This document shows, one piece after another, positions 22,311 through 39,500 of a stretch of 64,000 nucleotides of DNA. The notes under the pieces are model-generated. The model was given only the letters and a program-made list of their open reading frames with translations. It was not told the origin of the DNA and did no database searches. Every line of letters begins with the position of its first letter. Within the stretch, counting starts at the first letter, position 1. A program made the position numbers and the translations under genes. The stretch lies in contig OX419756.1 of the NCBI GenBank assembly GCA_948567375.1, positions 11,599,001 to 11,663,000 of the forward strand. The letters are read 5' to 3'. The DNA is from Lunularia cruciata. Its lineage: Eukaryota > Streptophyta > Marchantiopsida > Lunulariales > Lunulariaceae.

Positions 22311-23740
22311 GTGGTATTGAGTGAAGTTGTGATGAATTCAAAGGACTTGAGAGTTGCACGTTCAAGGGACAGGAGAATTGTTTTGCAGAAGCACATCACA
22401 AAGGAGAGTAGAATGATTGGAATCAAAAAGTGTCCTACACTACTGACACAAAACCCAGTGATTAGGAGGTTAGATGTGATGGCTCACATCAAAGTTCTCC
22501 ATAAACTTTGCATTACTTTCCTCGTGTGGAATTGGAACCTGAGTTTTCCAAATTTTATGGTAGAGATTCAGCCAATAAATATGTAGATGGGCCAGCAATA
22601 GTGCTGAAGAGAGGCAATTTGGCTTGATGGACAAAGTCAGATTGGAATTTGGTGTTAGGAAGGGAGAGTGGAGATGAGCATGGGGCCATGCTCTTAGGGA
22701 AGGGAAAAGTAGCAGAAGAAACCCAATAGATCAGAGAGTCTTTCACCTCGAAGCGCATGAAGAATGGGTACAAGATGGACACATGTCAAGACCCGGTGCA
22801 AAGAAGTATTGTAGGTGCGATGATGGCCCTATTCAAAAATCCGAGCGCACTACCTAGATGAAAAACTAGCTGGCGGTGTTCTTCCACAAGATGTTTGCAA
22901 GAGAACCAATAAAGTAGGCAAAGTGTTTCTATCAGCGAACAAGGCAGATGGTGCTAAATTGGAGGATGGTGACACCACCACATTACTTTGTGCCGTTTGT
23001 AGCACATTTCTTCCTTGGGTTGAACCTATTGAACTGTGAGGAGAAGAAGAAGATCATCTTGCATTTCCATCTTGATCTGCAACAAGAAGCCAATTATGAG
23101 GAGCATCAATATATTTGGCAATTAAGAAGTAACAACGATCATTATGCAAGAATGGGACAAGATCGGAAGATGGCATTGCCCTTGCCAAGCAAGAAGAAGG
23201 GAAGTAGATCCAAGGTGGAAAGCTTGTAAGTGCAGCCCCAAAAATTCACAAGAATCGGGCAAAGAAAAGGGAAGCAAGTTCATCAGATTGTGCTTGTAGA
23301 GGAAGTCGACTTAGAAGAAGAAGCAAAAGAGTCCATGTCCGAAAGATTGGAAGAAGAAGAGGTGGAGTTGACCCTACAAAGCAAAGAATTGAGTGAAGAG
23401 AGCAAAGGTGAACCCAAGGTACAACAAAGCTAGGAGAAGGAGATGTCTCTGCAAGAAGAAATAAAGCGACAAGATGCGGAAGAAGAAATTATGGCTGAGT
23501 TAGCAATTGAGGCAAAAGAAGGACTGATGGTAGAGCCAAGGCAATACACACCAAAAGAAGAAGAGTGCAGGTGGCCCAGAAGATTATCAATTTGGATGAT
23601 GATGAGAGTTTGGTGGACGAGGAGTCACTAACAATACAAAGATCCCGACTTTGTATTAAGACCTTGGGCTTGGAAGGAAGGCAACCAATCATTGCAATCA
23701 TTCAAGAGAAGGTGGAAGAAGGGCATAGAGTATCTTCATG
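22311..23740 (+). pseudogene. Unrecognised decayed ORF with charged tail
   Basis: Plus-strand fragments at 22,311-22,586, 22,948-23,229, 23,230-23,433 and 23,443-23,740 appear to be one broken coding region. The middle part has a hydrophobic-aromatic segment ('HYFVPFVAHFFLGLNLL') followed by 'FHLDLQQEANYEEHQY'. The tail is very acidic and Glu/Lys-rich, and reads on in another frame as 'KIINLDDDESLVDEESLTIQ'. I do not recognise the family. A retroelement-associated gag-like protein is possible. It ends where the truncated B2 LTR begins. Confidence 0.45.
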
Positions 23741-23745
23741 ATGTC

Positions 23746-24176
23746 TAGTTACTAGGATGAAAGTCAAGTAAAGTCAAAAACTATAAAGGAATATCCATCC
23801 ACATAGGCATATTCCACTAAGCATGTGATCTTATCTTGACCCAACCACTAAATCAAGGATTCCTTCACATATGCTATCCTTGGACTATAGAAGAATCCAA
23901 AACAAAAAAGCTTGCTCGTCCAAGAGTTCTCAACTCTTTCTTCAAAGCCAAACACCTAGAGATAATACCAAGTCAACACACTAAAATCCAAAATAGTGAT
24001 GCTCATCTTTTCTACTTCCTCTAAAGTAAGGTCCCCTCTATCTTAGCTATGACTAACTTTAGCTAATCATGACTAATGTAGAACAATCCTTCATCTCTAT
24101 ATAAAATATCTCTCAAGTACTTATAATACCAAGCTAAATATCACAATACCACACATATGCACAAATGGGTGTTACA
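23746..24176 (-). repeat. B2 3' LTR, truncated
   Basis: Matches the inner about 430 bp of the B1 LTR, ending 'gggtgttaca'. The outer 250 bp is absent and replaced by the unrecognised ORF region. Confidence 0.9.
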
Positions 24177-24188
24177 TTTACCCCCGGA
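24177..24188 (-). promoter_or_regulatory. B2 polypurine tract
   Basis: On the minus strand TCCGGGGGTAAA abuts the LTR, as in B1 and B3. Confidence 0.85.
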
Positions 24189-24224
24189 CTAAGTTTTCAC
24201 TTTGTCCTCAAAGTGAAGGTCTCT

Positions 24225-27200
24225 CTACCTTTTATGATATATCTTCAACTTATCATGGTTAATCCTATCAAAGTGTCTTCCTTCCAGCTCCTTGAGATCA
24301 TAGGTGTAACTGCCCCAAACCTTCTTCACTATGAAAGGTCCAAAGTACCTAAGCAAAAACTTCTTTTGCGTTCTCTTAAATTGAATAGAATCAAATAACA
24401 TTACCCAATCACCTTCTTTGAAAGGCTCCACCTTCTTGTTGCCTTGACTCTTGTCATAGCTCTCCTTTTGTTTCCTTAGGGCTTGCTCCACTCAAACCAT
24501 AGCAACTCCTCTTGCCTCTTCCAAACTCCATGAGTTGTTCCTTCCTTGACTTCTCTGCATCACCTCCTTGTGCTTCTTCAATCTCTTAAGAATTCTTTGG
24601 AAGGTAGGAAGATCAAAGTGAATAGGTAGGGTAGACTCAATACCAAATAACAATTGAAATGGAGAATATCCGGTGGAAGTCTTCATGGTTGTCCTATACT
24701 CCCACAAAACAACATGAATCCTCTTGTCCCAATGATGTTTAGCCCTCTCTATTTCTGCATCATTGGCCGACATCATGCACAAGGTCTAATTGGTTCTCTC
24801 TGCCAAGCCATTAGAATTTGGCTTATAGGATGTAGTTACTCTATGTGTGATAAAGAAATGTCGTAGCATGGCTGTGGTGATGCTTCTTGTAAACTCTCTT
24901 CCTATAAGAGAAATCATCTCCAAAGGGTATCCAAACCTAGCGATAATGCGTTCATTAAGAAATCTACCAACTTCATCTTCATTCTTGTCCCTCAATGGTC
25001 TAGCCTCAACCCACTTGGTAAGGTTATTAGTAACTTCCACAATGTATAGATTGTTCCTTGAGGTTCTTTTGAGAGGACCTACAGAATCAATTCCCCACTT
25101 CTCAAAAGGTCCTAGTAATGGAATTGATCTAAGTGGTGGAGTGGATGTAGACTTTCTAGCAAAAACTTGACAAACATGACAAGTTTTGCAATAATCAAAA
25201 CAATCCTTGAAAATCCCTCTCCAATGGTAACCTACATCTAGAATCTTGAAAGCAGTAACCTTTCTTGCAAAGTGTCCTCCATATACTAAACTTTCATGAA
25301 AATCCTTTATGAGTAGGATAGACTCTTCCTTACCCATTGCTAATTGAAGTAGACCATCTACTCCTTGGTGAAAAGAATATCCTCCACCATTGTGTAAGGT
25401 CTAGATCTTGCTGCAAGGGCCTTCCTCTCCCTAGCATGCATCTCTGCTGGATAGTTACCTCTTGTCACAAAATCCACAATCTCTTTGTAGTCCATTGGAA
25501 CCTCTTGAGTGATTGAGATTGTCATGAGCTCCTCATCCGGGAAGGAATCATCCACTGGTTCATCTCCATCATGATCATAGGCCCTAGATAACAAATCAAC
25601 ATTTGGATGTTTCTTCCCTGGCCTATCCTCAATAGTGAAGTCATACTTAGACAAGAGTATCATCCACCTTGCTAGTGTCTCTTCCACATAAGGCTTGTTG
25701 AAGATATACTTCAAAGACTTGTGATCTATGACAATGGTAGCTTTCCCTCTAATGAAGTAGTATCTAAACTTCTGGAGACCAAAGATCCTTGCCAATCCTT
25801 CTCTCTCTATGACAAAGTAGTTCTTCTCTAACCATCTGCCTACTAGCATAAGCTATTGGATGATCATGCCCATCTCAGTCTAATTGACTAAGAGTGCATC
25901 CTATAGCTATTAGAAGCATTAGTGTAGAGGATGAAAGGCTTACTCCAATCAGGTTTAGCTAGAATTGGAGCTACAACAAGGGATTGCTTGAGCTCCTCAA
26001 AAGCTTTGAAAGCCTCCTTGTCTTCTAAAATCACCATGTAATCTACACCCTTCTTCATGTAGATGGTCAATGCATAAGTCTTGTTGGAAAACGAGAAGAT
26101 GAACTTCCTATAGTACCCAACTATCCCCAAGAATTGGTGTAACTTTTTCAAGTTGGAAGGGAATGGAAGGTGTGAGATTTTGCTCATCTTCTCACGATCA
26201 ATTGCTATTCCATCCTTGGAGATGATGTGCCCCAAAACTAGACCTTCTTCACATCCAAAAATGCACTTTTCTGGGTTGAGTGGTGCATTTGCCTCATCCA
26301 AGCATTGCAAGACCTTGATTAGGTGCTCAAAGTGCTCCTCCTTGCTCCCATAGACACAAAAGTCATCAATGAAGTCTCACAAATTTCCCAATGAAAGGTT
26401 CAAAAACTTTGTTCATGAACCGTAAGAATGTGACAAGAGCATTGCAAAGCCCAAAAGGCATGACCTTGAAAGCATAAGTTCCCAAGATGTGGTGAATGTG
26501 GTGAGTTGTTGATGCTCTGGTGGAATCTTGATTTGGTTATATCGACTATAACCATTTCCAAAACTATACCTTTCATGACCTGCAATCTCCTCCAAGATCT
26601 CATCAATGAATGGCAATGGGTAGTAGTCCTTCTTGGTAACAACATTGAGCTTCTTGTAATCCACACATACTTGAAGCTTGCTATTTTTTTTCTTCACAAT
26701 GACAATTGGAGACATCCATTCTGAATTCTCCACCTAAAAGATAAATCCAGCCTCCTTGAGCTTATCAATCTCCTCCTTCACAACCAAAGATATTGGTGGG
26801 TTGATGCAACATTGCTTTTGGCAAATTGGTCTTGCATGTGACTCCACCTTTATCTTGTGCTCTTCCAAGGTGACTTCCTTCAAATCCTTGTAACTCAAAG
26901 TAAACACATGGATGAACTTGCAAAAAATCTCCTCAAATCTCACTTTCTCCTCCTTGGCCATACTTGAGAGTAGATAATCTTCTCTGTACCTCCTCAAGTG
27001 TCAATGGTGATTTATTTGGGTCCTTCAAAACCTTTGGCTTAGGTGCAAATTCATAGCACAAAAGGGATACACATCTAAATCTGATTCAAATTCATCTTCC
27101 TTTGTGGAAGTCTCCTCTTCCATGCTTGTATCCACACTTGAAGCTCCTTCTTCAGAATCTGATTCCCAATAATCAGAAGATGGCATATCTAAATGTGAAG

Positions 27201-28227
27201 TGTTGGTAGTATTAGTCATAAGAACTGTGACTCTATGGTTTGATGGCCCAATCCTCAAGTACCCTTTGTGCCATCAATCAGTTGTGTTGCTCATCGATCA
27301 ATTGTACCCAACTTCTTCATCAACCTTTCTGACATGGCATTCACTGCTGATCCTCCATCAACCAATGCATCCTTGATGTTGTGACCATTTACTCTCACAT
27401 CAATCTTGGAGGCATGTTCACAAGCCTCCCATGGTGTTGGTTTGGCATCCATCACCCTCATTCATATTGGAACTTTGCCTTCTTCCTCTTGCTCCTTGTA
27501 GAACTCAAACCACCTCTAAGCTCTTTTCTCAAGGTAGGATTTAAAGCAATCAATTGGCCCACTGTGATCTTAACCTTGTGACTACCAACATTCTCCAAGA
27601 CATTGTAGTTCCATTGTTGCTTTGAGATCAAGAAGTCCTCCATCCCCAACTTCTTCCTTTGGAGTCGTTGTTGTTGATGGTGTTAAAGTGCTTGTGCAAG
27701 TGCTCCTAGTAGGCATAGGAGTATCTTGGCTAAGAGTAAATCCTTGAGAAGAGTGTACATTCTCTGCAAAATGAGCTCTCTTCTTCTCTTGTGCCAAAAG
27801 CTCCAAATTAAGACTCTTGGATTTTGAGCACTCTTCCTTCTTGTACTTGCTCTCAACCACATCTATAGATGTTATCCCCTTACCTTTGTTTGGATTAAGA
27901 GCCACTTGGGCTTCAGTACCTCCCTCTTTCCCTCTATTGGCTCTCTCATAACCCCTTCCTCCATGGTAAGTGGAATTTGGGCAATTCCTTTGGATATGGC
28001 CTCTTCCTCCACAACCAAAATAATTTCTCTCATTGAAATTGTTGGTTGGTTGGCCTCCTCTATATGGATAACTTCCGTAACTCCTCTCTCCACATTCTAA
28101 TCCACCTCTCTATTCTCCCATAGTTGCACCACATTAATCTTGAGATTTGCAAGTTATTCTATGATGGTTTGAAGTGGATCCTTTGGCAGAGGTGCAAGAA
28201 TTGGAGAAACTACGACTTGTGGTGCAA
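24225..28227 (-). pseudogene. B2 gag-pol remnant
   Basis: Consecutive fragments match the B1 polyprotein. Integrase is at 24,225-25,337, with the catalytic region 'MISLIGREFT' where B1 has Ser-Asp-Arg-Gly, so the second Asp is lost. RNase H is at 25,358-25,849. RT is at 25,888-26,733, with '[12 protein letters not shown]' from a shifted frame. The RT leader is at 26,734-27,258. The gag zinc-knuckle region is near 27,990-28,030, with the first Cys changed. At least ten breaks are present. Confidence 0.9.
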
Positions 28228-28229
28228 CT

Positions 28230-31200
28230 CCATATAGTTTTTGACATCATCTTTGAAATGATCTTTTGAGTTATCTAAAGAATTATTGGTGTAGTCCTCG
28301 TTTGAAGGCAAGGTCTCTCCTAAGTGGTGCACCTTCTCCCAATACACTATAATAGACTTGAGATCTGGGGTCTTGGGGTCTTTGAAGCTCAAACACTGCT
28401 AGCACCAGTCTACCAAGGCTCGTGCACCATATAACCTTGGTCGTCCTATCAACACCAAACAACTAGTCTTAGTTATAGAGCACAAAATAATATAATCCAT
28501 GTCAAAGGTCACACCACAAATGATGGTGTGCACCTTTGATAACATCCCCAATGGTTGCCTCCTTGTTTGGTCTACTAACCAAAGTATGTGGAGCATGGGC
28601 TCAAACTTGGTATAGCCCAACTTAAGGTTAGTTTCTTCCATCATGACATTAACTCCTAATCTTGAGTCAATAGGGATAGAGGAAATCATACACCAATATA
28701 TCTCTATCTCCACATCCAAGAATCCTACATTTTCCAGTTTGAGTTTTGCAAATCATAGGTAGGTCCATTTGATTCCTCTTCTGTACGTGACAAAGGGCAA
28801 GTGTTAATTGTTTCTTATAGAGCTTGCTATCTTCCCATGGTTGCTTGAATGCAACATCTGCCTTGGAAGCTCCCATATCCACCACTATGTGGATATGGGA
28901 ACACTCCAAGAAGAGAATTAGCTTTCCTCAATCTTCTCTTCTCGGGTCCACTTTTCTTAATTGTCATATCCAATTTCATCCCATCGGGCTTAGAGCATTT
29001 TTGTCTGGTGCTTGCATTTTTGTTAACATCAACTCCCTCTTGCTATTGCCTAGCCGTGATTGTTCCACACGTAGTATTTTCTCTATGATCTTGTCAAATG
29101 CTGGTTCTTGAAATAGACATAGGTTCAAGGGTCTTTGAGTGCCTTGCATTTCCTTGGTTGTGTCCTAGGTTGATCTTCTTCATCTCCTCCTCCAGCAAGT
29201 CTTGATGTTACTTCTAAATATTTATGAGATATCATGGCAAAGTGGAGATCTGACCAGTAGAGACTGCCTCGTTGCAACTCACTACCTATTGTGGTTTTAG
29301 TTAAGCTAGTTCCAACAGGTCATTCAACCTTCCTTGTTCTTTCTTCCAAGTTAACGACTTCACCTCCTTATTAGATAGAATCTTTTTTAGGCAGTTATAC
29401 TTCTTACCTTTCATAGGACATGATGACATTGAGGACCTCCAAATCAGCTCCTCAATGTGTTGATTATACTCTGCTAGTTCATGGTGAATATAGCTTAAGA
29501 CACTCTTGACATGGCATCACCATGCTTGCATAGCTTCTGCAGCTCAGCCTGGTGAGCTTGGTTGTAATAGCCAATTCCACTTTAGCCTATTAGCAATGTC
29601 TTCCATAGCTATAAGAACTCACATTTCTTCCTTATCTAGAGTATTACAAATGGATTTTAACTACATCTCCACCTCTTGTCTAACTTGTACTCTATCTTTA
29701 TGGTCAGCCACTATCATGGACAATTCATTGATATGTATCTTGGCTACTTCCAAGGTGGCATCATAAGATTGCTCCTTTGCGGCCTTCTCCTTCTGTAGAC
29801 CATCCAACTCCTTTTTGCAGGGACATCACCTACTTGTCCCGAGCATCCAACTCCTTTGCATGCTTCTTCTTCATCTCCTCCACTTGCTGCTCAGATCTAC
29901 CCTTGATAGTTGTCAAGTTGGATTCCAGTCACGTAGTCCGCTGCCTTGAGTTTTCCATCTCCTCCTTCATCTTGGAGATCTCTGAATCCTTCTCTTGCAT
30001 ACTCTCCTCCTATGCAGTCTTGTAATCCATGAAGGCCTTCTCTTATTGAACAGACCTTGCCTTCATCACTGCAAGATCTTGATGCTCTCTATTTCCTCCT
30101 TGTGCTTCATTAGCGCAATGTTTCTATCATGCTTCCAAGAATTGTAGTTGTTGGACAGCATAGTAAACTTTCCATGTTTCATCTTCAAGTTGGCTTCCAA
30201 ATTTTCTAGAGCAACTTCAAGGTGACAAATTAAGGCCTCCATGGAATTTGAGTCTTCTTCACTTCGTGGTGCCCCATTCCCTCTTTGTGGTGCTCCATGG
30301 CTGTGGTCACCATATTGCTCCCTTCTGCCCATGCCGACCATTCTTAGAGATGGGTCATCTTTTGAGATTCACTTGTGTCCCAATGCTGGTTGTCTTGTGC
30401 ACCATATCCCTTGATTTCCATGAGTTGGGCATCTGGGTGCAAGATGTGTGTGTTTGCTTTGACCAACTCTCTTTCTACTGATTGTTTTCCCATATAGCCA
30501 TCTAGATGTGGAAGGGCAAAATATCATTCAATCTCTTGTGATCCATCACCATAGGGTCAATTTCTTGGTAGGCATGAAGTTGTTCTTTTTAAGTCTTCAA
30601 TACTGGTCCCAACATGTAGACAACCCAAGATTACAACAGAGGATAGTTGAGAGGGTATAGAAAGGGCTCCTCTGTGTACATTAGCGTATTTGGCTTGGGC
30701 ATTGTTGTCTCTCATGGTGGGTCAGCATGGCTCTACAAGCTTGTGGAAGGTCTCAAGTTGGGGTGAGGACCATCTAAACATGCTTCACTCCTTGTGCTCC
30801 CAAGGTGCTTGTTGGTTCCACTTCTTCTGTTTGAGACTCGTTCACCAACGTCTCCTTGAGTTTAAAACTATTAGGAGGAGGGTCTGCAATAATTTGGTCT
30901 AGGTTCAAGGAAACCATCTTCCTGGTCCTTTTCCTTTCTCCGCACTCAAAAAACTCCTTCCACTCAACCCAGGATGGTGAGGGTAGGATAATATTGAACA
31001 TTGGTTCTTGAGGTGAAGTTACCACTTGACAAGTGTCTTCTTCAAGGATAGTGAGAACATGAACTGTCACCTCTTCTTTGTCTCTTGGTGTCAAGGAAGG
31101 ACTCCTCCTCTATAATCAGGATATTGGGATCTCCTCCTTGTCATCCACCATGACATCTCCTTGGTCTGAGATGGCCTGGTCTGGCACATATAACTCCAAC

Positions 31201-31560
31201 ACTATCGCAAGAGCAGATTGAATTCCACTCCATCATCTTCTTCTACTCTTGCCTTGTTGGAAGACACCTAATCTTGGAGAAAGAGTTCTCCTCCTCAAGG
31301 GGCGCCACTCCCACAACTGATGAAAGTTCCCTCTCTTGTGCTATGAGCACAATGGCTTCATTGGGGCCACCTTGTGAATCTTGGTCAGTCGCACCATCAC
31401 TTCCCGATCGGCATTTGTCATGTGGGTGGGAAGTCTCATTACATGAGGGTTATGCCAGTTTCTCTTCCCATTCCTTGGCCAGAGTCACAACCGCCTTTGC
31501 GGTCTCTGCCAAAAACAACAGCCCGTGAAGAAGAAAATCTAACAGTTCCGTAGCATTCTC
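28230..31560 (-). pseudogene. Decayed gag/protease-like remnant with coiled coil
   Basis: A minus-strand coding remnant of unknown family. 30,774-31,094 is an acidic N-terminal segment. About 29,700-30,340 translates to a long Lys/Glu-rich coiled coil in pieces ('MKEEMENSRQRTT', 'SEQQVEEMKKKHAKELDA', 'ENLEANLKMKHGKF'). 28,667-28,909 and 28,399-28,719 resemble the retropepsin and post-protease part of gypsy polyproteins ('RLGVNVMMEETNLKLGY', 'VLIGRPRLYGARALVDW'). No RT follows, because the B2 remnant begins right there. A truncated LTR element of a third family is the most likely reading. Confidence 0.55.
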
Positions 31561-33469
31561 TCTTAGAAAGCATCTAAGGAATCTGACTGATCAATCAGAA
31601 CCTTCCACTACTCTGTCTTCATTCGAGAAATCAGAGTTAGCGAATCATACATTGCTACAGATCAGTGAAATGGTTTGGATTACAAAGTTCCATGATTTTG
31701 ATCTTCCTATTATTCGCATGTGCTTCAGACCTTCTCAAGAGATCCTGCGATAATTTCTAAGAGCTACATTCCTTGCCAAAACGACGGGTCCTTACTGTGG
31801 CACTTACATGTCGATCTTACTTTATCCGCTAGAGAAGAATGGACTTGATTATGTCTTTCAAATGCCCACAGCAGAATTAGTTTGCTTATCATCGGAAGAA
31901 ATTTAACATTCGATCTTACTGTAAACGACTGCAATTATTGCTTTCGTCCAACTGTTCCAAGTTACTAGGTCAAATGTTAACTTCACACTGTTCTTCTCAG
32001 ATCGCTTAAGCAATCTTCCGAGAATCTACATTGCATTGTCACAAAATGGCCATCATATATGTATAAAATTTAAGAAGTCCAGAGAACCAGCTGCTTTTCT
32101 GTGAACCACGTTGGCAGGGAAATCAAGACATTCCCCGATTCCAGTCCATCCTTGAGCAAACAATGGGCTTAAGTTAGGACTGGCAAGGATGCTTATCTTA
32201 ACGTTGGTGAGCTTTGGACCTGGATTGGGAGTTATGTGACCTTTTTTGTCTGCATCCTTACAGTGTCATGCTGTTCGTTCTGTAAGTCAATCATCCTTTT
32301 CATAAAGAAAGTATACCGTACTGTATAGTCATTTTTGTTGATTATGGAATTTTGAGCCTGAATAACCTGTGTAGTTATAACAGTCGAACCTGGAACCTTA
32401 GATAACGGTAAGTGGTGTGCACTCCTTGTGCGCAACGAAATTGTCGGTAACATATACGTCGTACCAGTTCTTGCAAAGATCCACTATGTACAACCTATCG
32501 ACGCTCAGGTGATAAATAACAATGATTGATATCGATCACACATACGGAGAAGATTACATGAGAGACGCATGATATTAACTTGGAGGACATCGATATGTTA
32601 ACCGAAGTTGGATCAGCTTAAAATTATCCTATCATAGTGAGCAGCCAGAATGTAGTCTTGCAGTCAGTGTATCAGTATATCTGCCCTAACTTCATCTAAC
32701 GCGACCTAGTGATATCCACTATAGTTCACGTTCTCAGTTGAGTTTATCTTCAGTCTTGTCCTGGCTTGCTGACCATTAATCCAGCCACAACTCCACGGAA
32801 CCCTGATGAATGGTAACCCAAATGAGTTTGATGCACTGGTCCCACACATTTCTATATTCCTATTACAAGGATGCACTCCAAGTACTTGGATTAAACTCCT
32901 GCGTTGATTAGCGGCGTTTAAGCAACTGGTCGTCTCTGGCAATGGAAAATATGTACTGATGATTGGGTTGGAAAGAAACGAAAAAAGTTCCGAACAATTT
33001 CAGAAATTTGAAACATTCAAATTTAGATCATGAATAATTAGGAATATCGAATAATCGGACCTGTATTCCTACACTGGGGATATAATCTGACACCCATTCT
33101 TTGACACCTCGCGGCATTAAATACTACTGAAGGCTCTCTGAGACTTCCCACCTAAGATAGTATAGCCAGATTCCCTAGACGAACATGCTGATTAGTTACA
33201 AGCACGTATTGGCCGAAATAATTAGTTACAAACCGTGTTAGCCAAAATAAGTGACTCTGTAACTACAGCCGTCTTACAAGTAGCTGACCTCATAACATAA
33301 CCATAAGCTCGAGCAAAGTCTATAGGTCTTTTACCGTCTCCATGCTACACACTGCTCTGCTCTCACTCTCGTTGCTGCCAATTTAAGGCGATTACTGAGA
33401 CTGCAAGGCGGGTGGGACAGATTAGGTGGATAGATGTTCATTGTCCTAGTTGCATCGACAAATTCGCCT
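31561..33469. other. Intergenic region downstream of DUR3
   Basis: No gene was recognised. It probably includes the DUR3 3' UTR and terminator on its right edge. A small imperfect direct repeat ('attagttacaa' followed by 'ccgaaata' or 'ccaaaata') occurs twice near 33,192-33,252. Texture differs from the transposon areas: mixed composition and no recurring element sequence. Confidence 0.6.
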
Positions 33470-37001
<3,532 letters not shown>

Positions 37002-39500
37002 TGCGAAGGCAGAGAGACGGAAAACAGAGATCAGAGAGCCAGAGAGAGAGCGTAGACTTCAGTGGGGCTCTACACTCTCTGGTAATCTGAGATTATACGA
37101 AAGGTATGAAGCATTTATACTGGTCAAAGTACAGAACATGGAATCGTGACCACACCAGACCTGGAATCGAAACCTTTGTGAGACAGCGCGAAATTTCGAC
37201 AATGCCATTTCAGCAACAGTAAGTCCATGAACAGAGTTCGATTCACATGATTGGGCAAGAGCAGATTCACGTCAATCTCTACAGAGAAACGGCAGAATGT
37301 ATACAATGCAACCCCTCCAATTTGGAACTTAACGTGAATTTGCATAAACGTCGCCCAAGTTCTTTTGTGGAAAACCTCTAATTTAGCTAATTACAAGTCC
37401 TGGTCGCCACATCACTCCATAGTTGACTACCTACTGACTGACAATGATTTCCAGAAGCCAACATATTCATTTAGGTCTGCGAAGGACATAAAGCACTTGA
37501 TCTCCTTACCTTCTGGATGAGATTCGCCATCTTTCAGCGATTATTTTACCCTACTATACCCCACTGGGTTTTCTATGCACTCGAATTTTCATCCAAGCTG
37601 GAAGCATTTTATTCGCTAAAACTCAAAAGTTGTCCTTTTGCTGTGGTGTGTACTTGACAGCAACATCAAGGTTCGAGGGTCTCCTTGACCTCTTCTTGTT
37701 GGAACTTAATTTAGTATTGTAAATCTGTCTGCGGACAATAGCAGACAGTGAACGGATTCCCTAACTTCCCTTGAATCTTTTGCTCCAAGTTGCGGTGCAT
37801 AATTACTCAAAGATTCGCACTCCAATTCGCTCCAGACTCTGAGGCTTTTGTTCGCTAATTCGAGTATATAAAGTGGGGATACGACAAGATATTCACAGTT
37901 GCTGGGACCAAATACTAAATAGATCAGCGTACTGTTCAATCTGCGCAGTCCTACTCATGCCAGATACCCAAGTTGACTAATAACTTCTTGGAATCTCCTC
38001 ATACATAGCGTGTATTGTCCACGATCTCTCTAGAATCCACCCAGGAGCAATTGAAGGGATTCACATCCGAAAGAAATGTAAGAACCAAGCTAGTCCGTCC
38101 GTCGATCTTCCGCCGTCTTTCCATGTTCTTTACATAAATCAATGTACTCTCTTCTCCTTCTCGTCAAGACAAACCTCAAATACTGGAATCTCCCCTAGAA
38201 TTGAAGGACGACAGAACAAATCGTAGAACCTGACCAACAAAGTACCCACATATCAAGTACCCCCCTTTCTCAGTTTATACCAAATACACAACTGCATCCT
38301 AACCACTCGCTGATGAACCATTCCAAATGTCTTGATTTTCACATCATAGAATAGTGTCCTGATGAATTTGCGTCTGTTGAGCTTTATCAGAGGGCGATCG
38401 AATGGGGGAATTTGATAAAGTAGACGTTTCTCCGCAGAACGTAGATTGGAAGTTGGAAATCTCAGGACTGATTTTATCATTAACTTTTCACTGAATCAGC
38501 GTTTGGGTCTTATGTCAAGTTACAAACGTGATAGAAGCAGAGATCGACGAACTCCTAAAACTTGACTGCACAACTTCATTTTGTACGATTCCGCCTGCAA
38601 GAAAACATGATCGCAAAAGAATAACGTTGTGTACTAGTCCAGTAAAGAAACATAGTAGGGTGACGCACATACGAGAACAAAATAAAGTAAGTGCAGTCAA
38701 GTAGGAAGTATAGTAGGGTGACGCACATACGATAACAAAATAAAGTAAGTGCAGTCAAGTAGGAAGTATTGAAACAGTTGAATATCCGTCAAGACAGACA
38801 TATGGTAGAACCTTCGGGGATACAATTTGTCGCATAACGATGTAGCCAAACCTAAAACTCATGACATATGAGAGATGCGTATCACCACATGCTCGAGATT
38901 TCGAAATTCAGAGATCACCTTCTCCTCTTCTTTCTGGTATCAGAAAAATCAAGAATGCAAGTAGCAGCAACGTCCCCTGATTATGAGCAATACACAAGCT
39001 ATGGTGTGTTGGGAGAAACTCGAACTATGGATTTCGTTATCCTGTTGCAAAGACGCAAATCCTATTAGGGCCGCTTATGATTGAAGCCCAGATGTGATTT
39101 CGAGCGCAAGAAGCTGCAATATATAAGTCAGAACGAATGAAAATATTATATTATCAAACCGCAATGCCGCAAATTGGACAAACAGTTGCTTCTAGTTGGA
39201 TCAGATCCCTTCGTCATACCCAGCCATCGGTAATCATGAACTACTTTTCCTAAATTTGTAGCAGGTCCCTCCTCTTATGATGTACCTTGGACTACATATC
39301 TTTGCATAGCAAGTTTGCTGATTTAGTTTCCATTGCAATCCATTGGTCGTTCACTGACATTTGATTCGCACTGACAAGTGAATGACGTCTTGACCAAATG
39401 TACTTGTCCCCCAAGCTTCGTGGAAATCCGCCAGGGCGTCAAACCTACTCTGAATGTGTCCATATTACTTGCGAAATAGGAGACAAAGACACAAAATAAC
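37002..39500. other. DUR3 upstream region
   Basis: No second gene was recognised. The first 60 bases left of the DUR3 ATG on the minus strand are CT-rich, as in many plant leaders. The rest is non-repetitive except for the 58-bp tandem duplication listed separately. A divergent gene is not supported: the ORFs here are short and lack family motifs. Confidence 0.6.
38652..38767. repeat. Tandem duplication, 58-bp unit, two copies
   Basis: The unit beginning ATAGTAGGGTGACGCACATA recurs with period 58 (38,652 and 38,710). I see a single difference (acgag versus acgat) across most of the unit. It lies about 1.7 kb upstream of the DUR3 start. Confidence 0.9.

Larger units (their letters stand above)
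23746..28227 (-). mobile_element. B2: decayed family B copy, truncated at both ends
   Basis: The minus-strand 3' LTR lacks its outer part (23,746-24,176 remains). It is followed by a PPT and pol in the order seen in B1: integrase, RNase H, RT, protease and gag. The protease core is deleted: about 190 bp corresponding to B1 59,600-59,800 is missing near 27,275-27,300. Similarity to B1 ends inside gag at about 28,227, so the 5' half of gag, the leader and the 5' LTR are gone. Confidence 0.92.
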
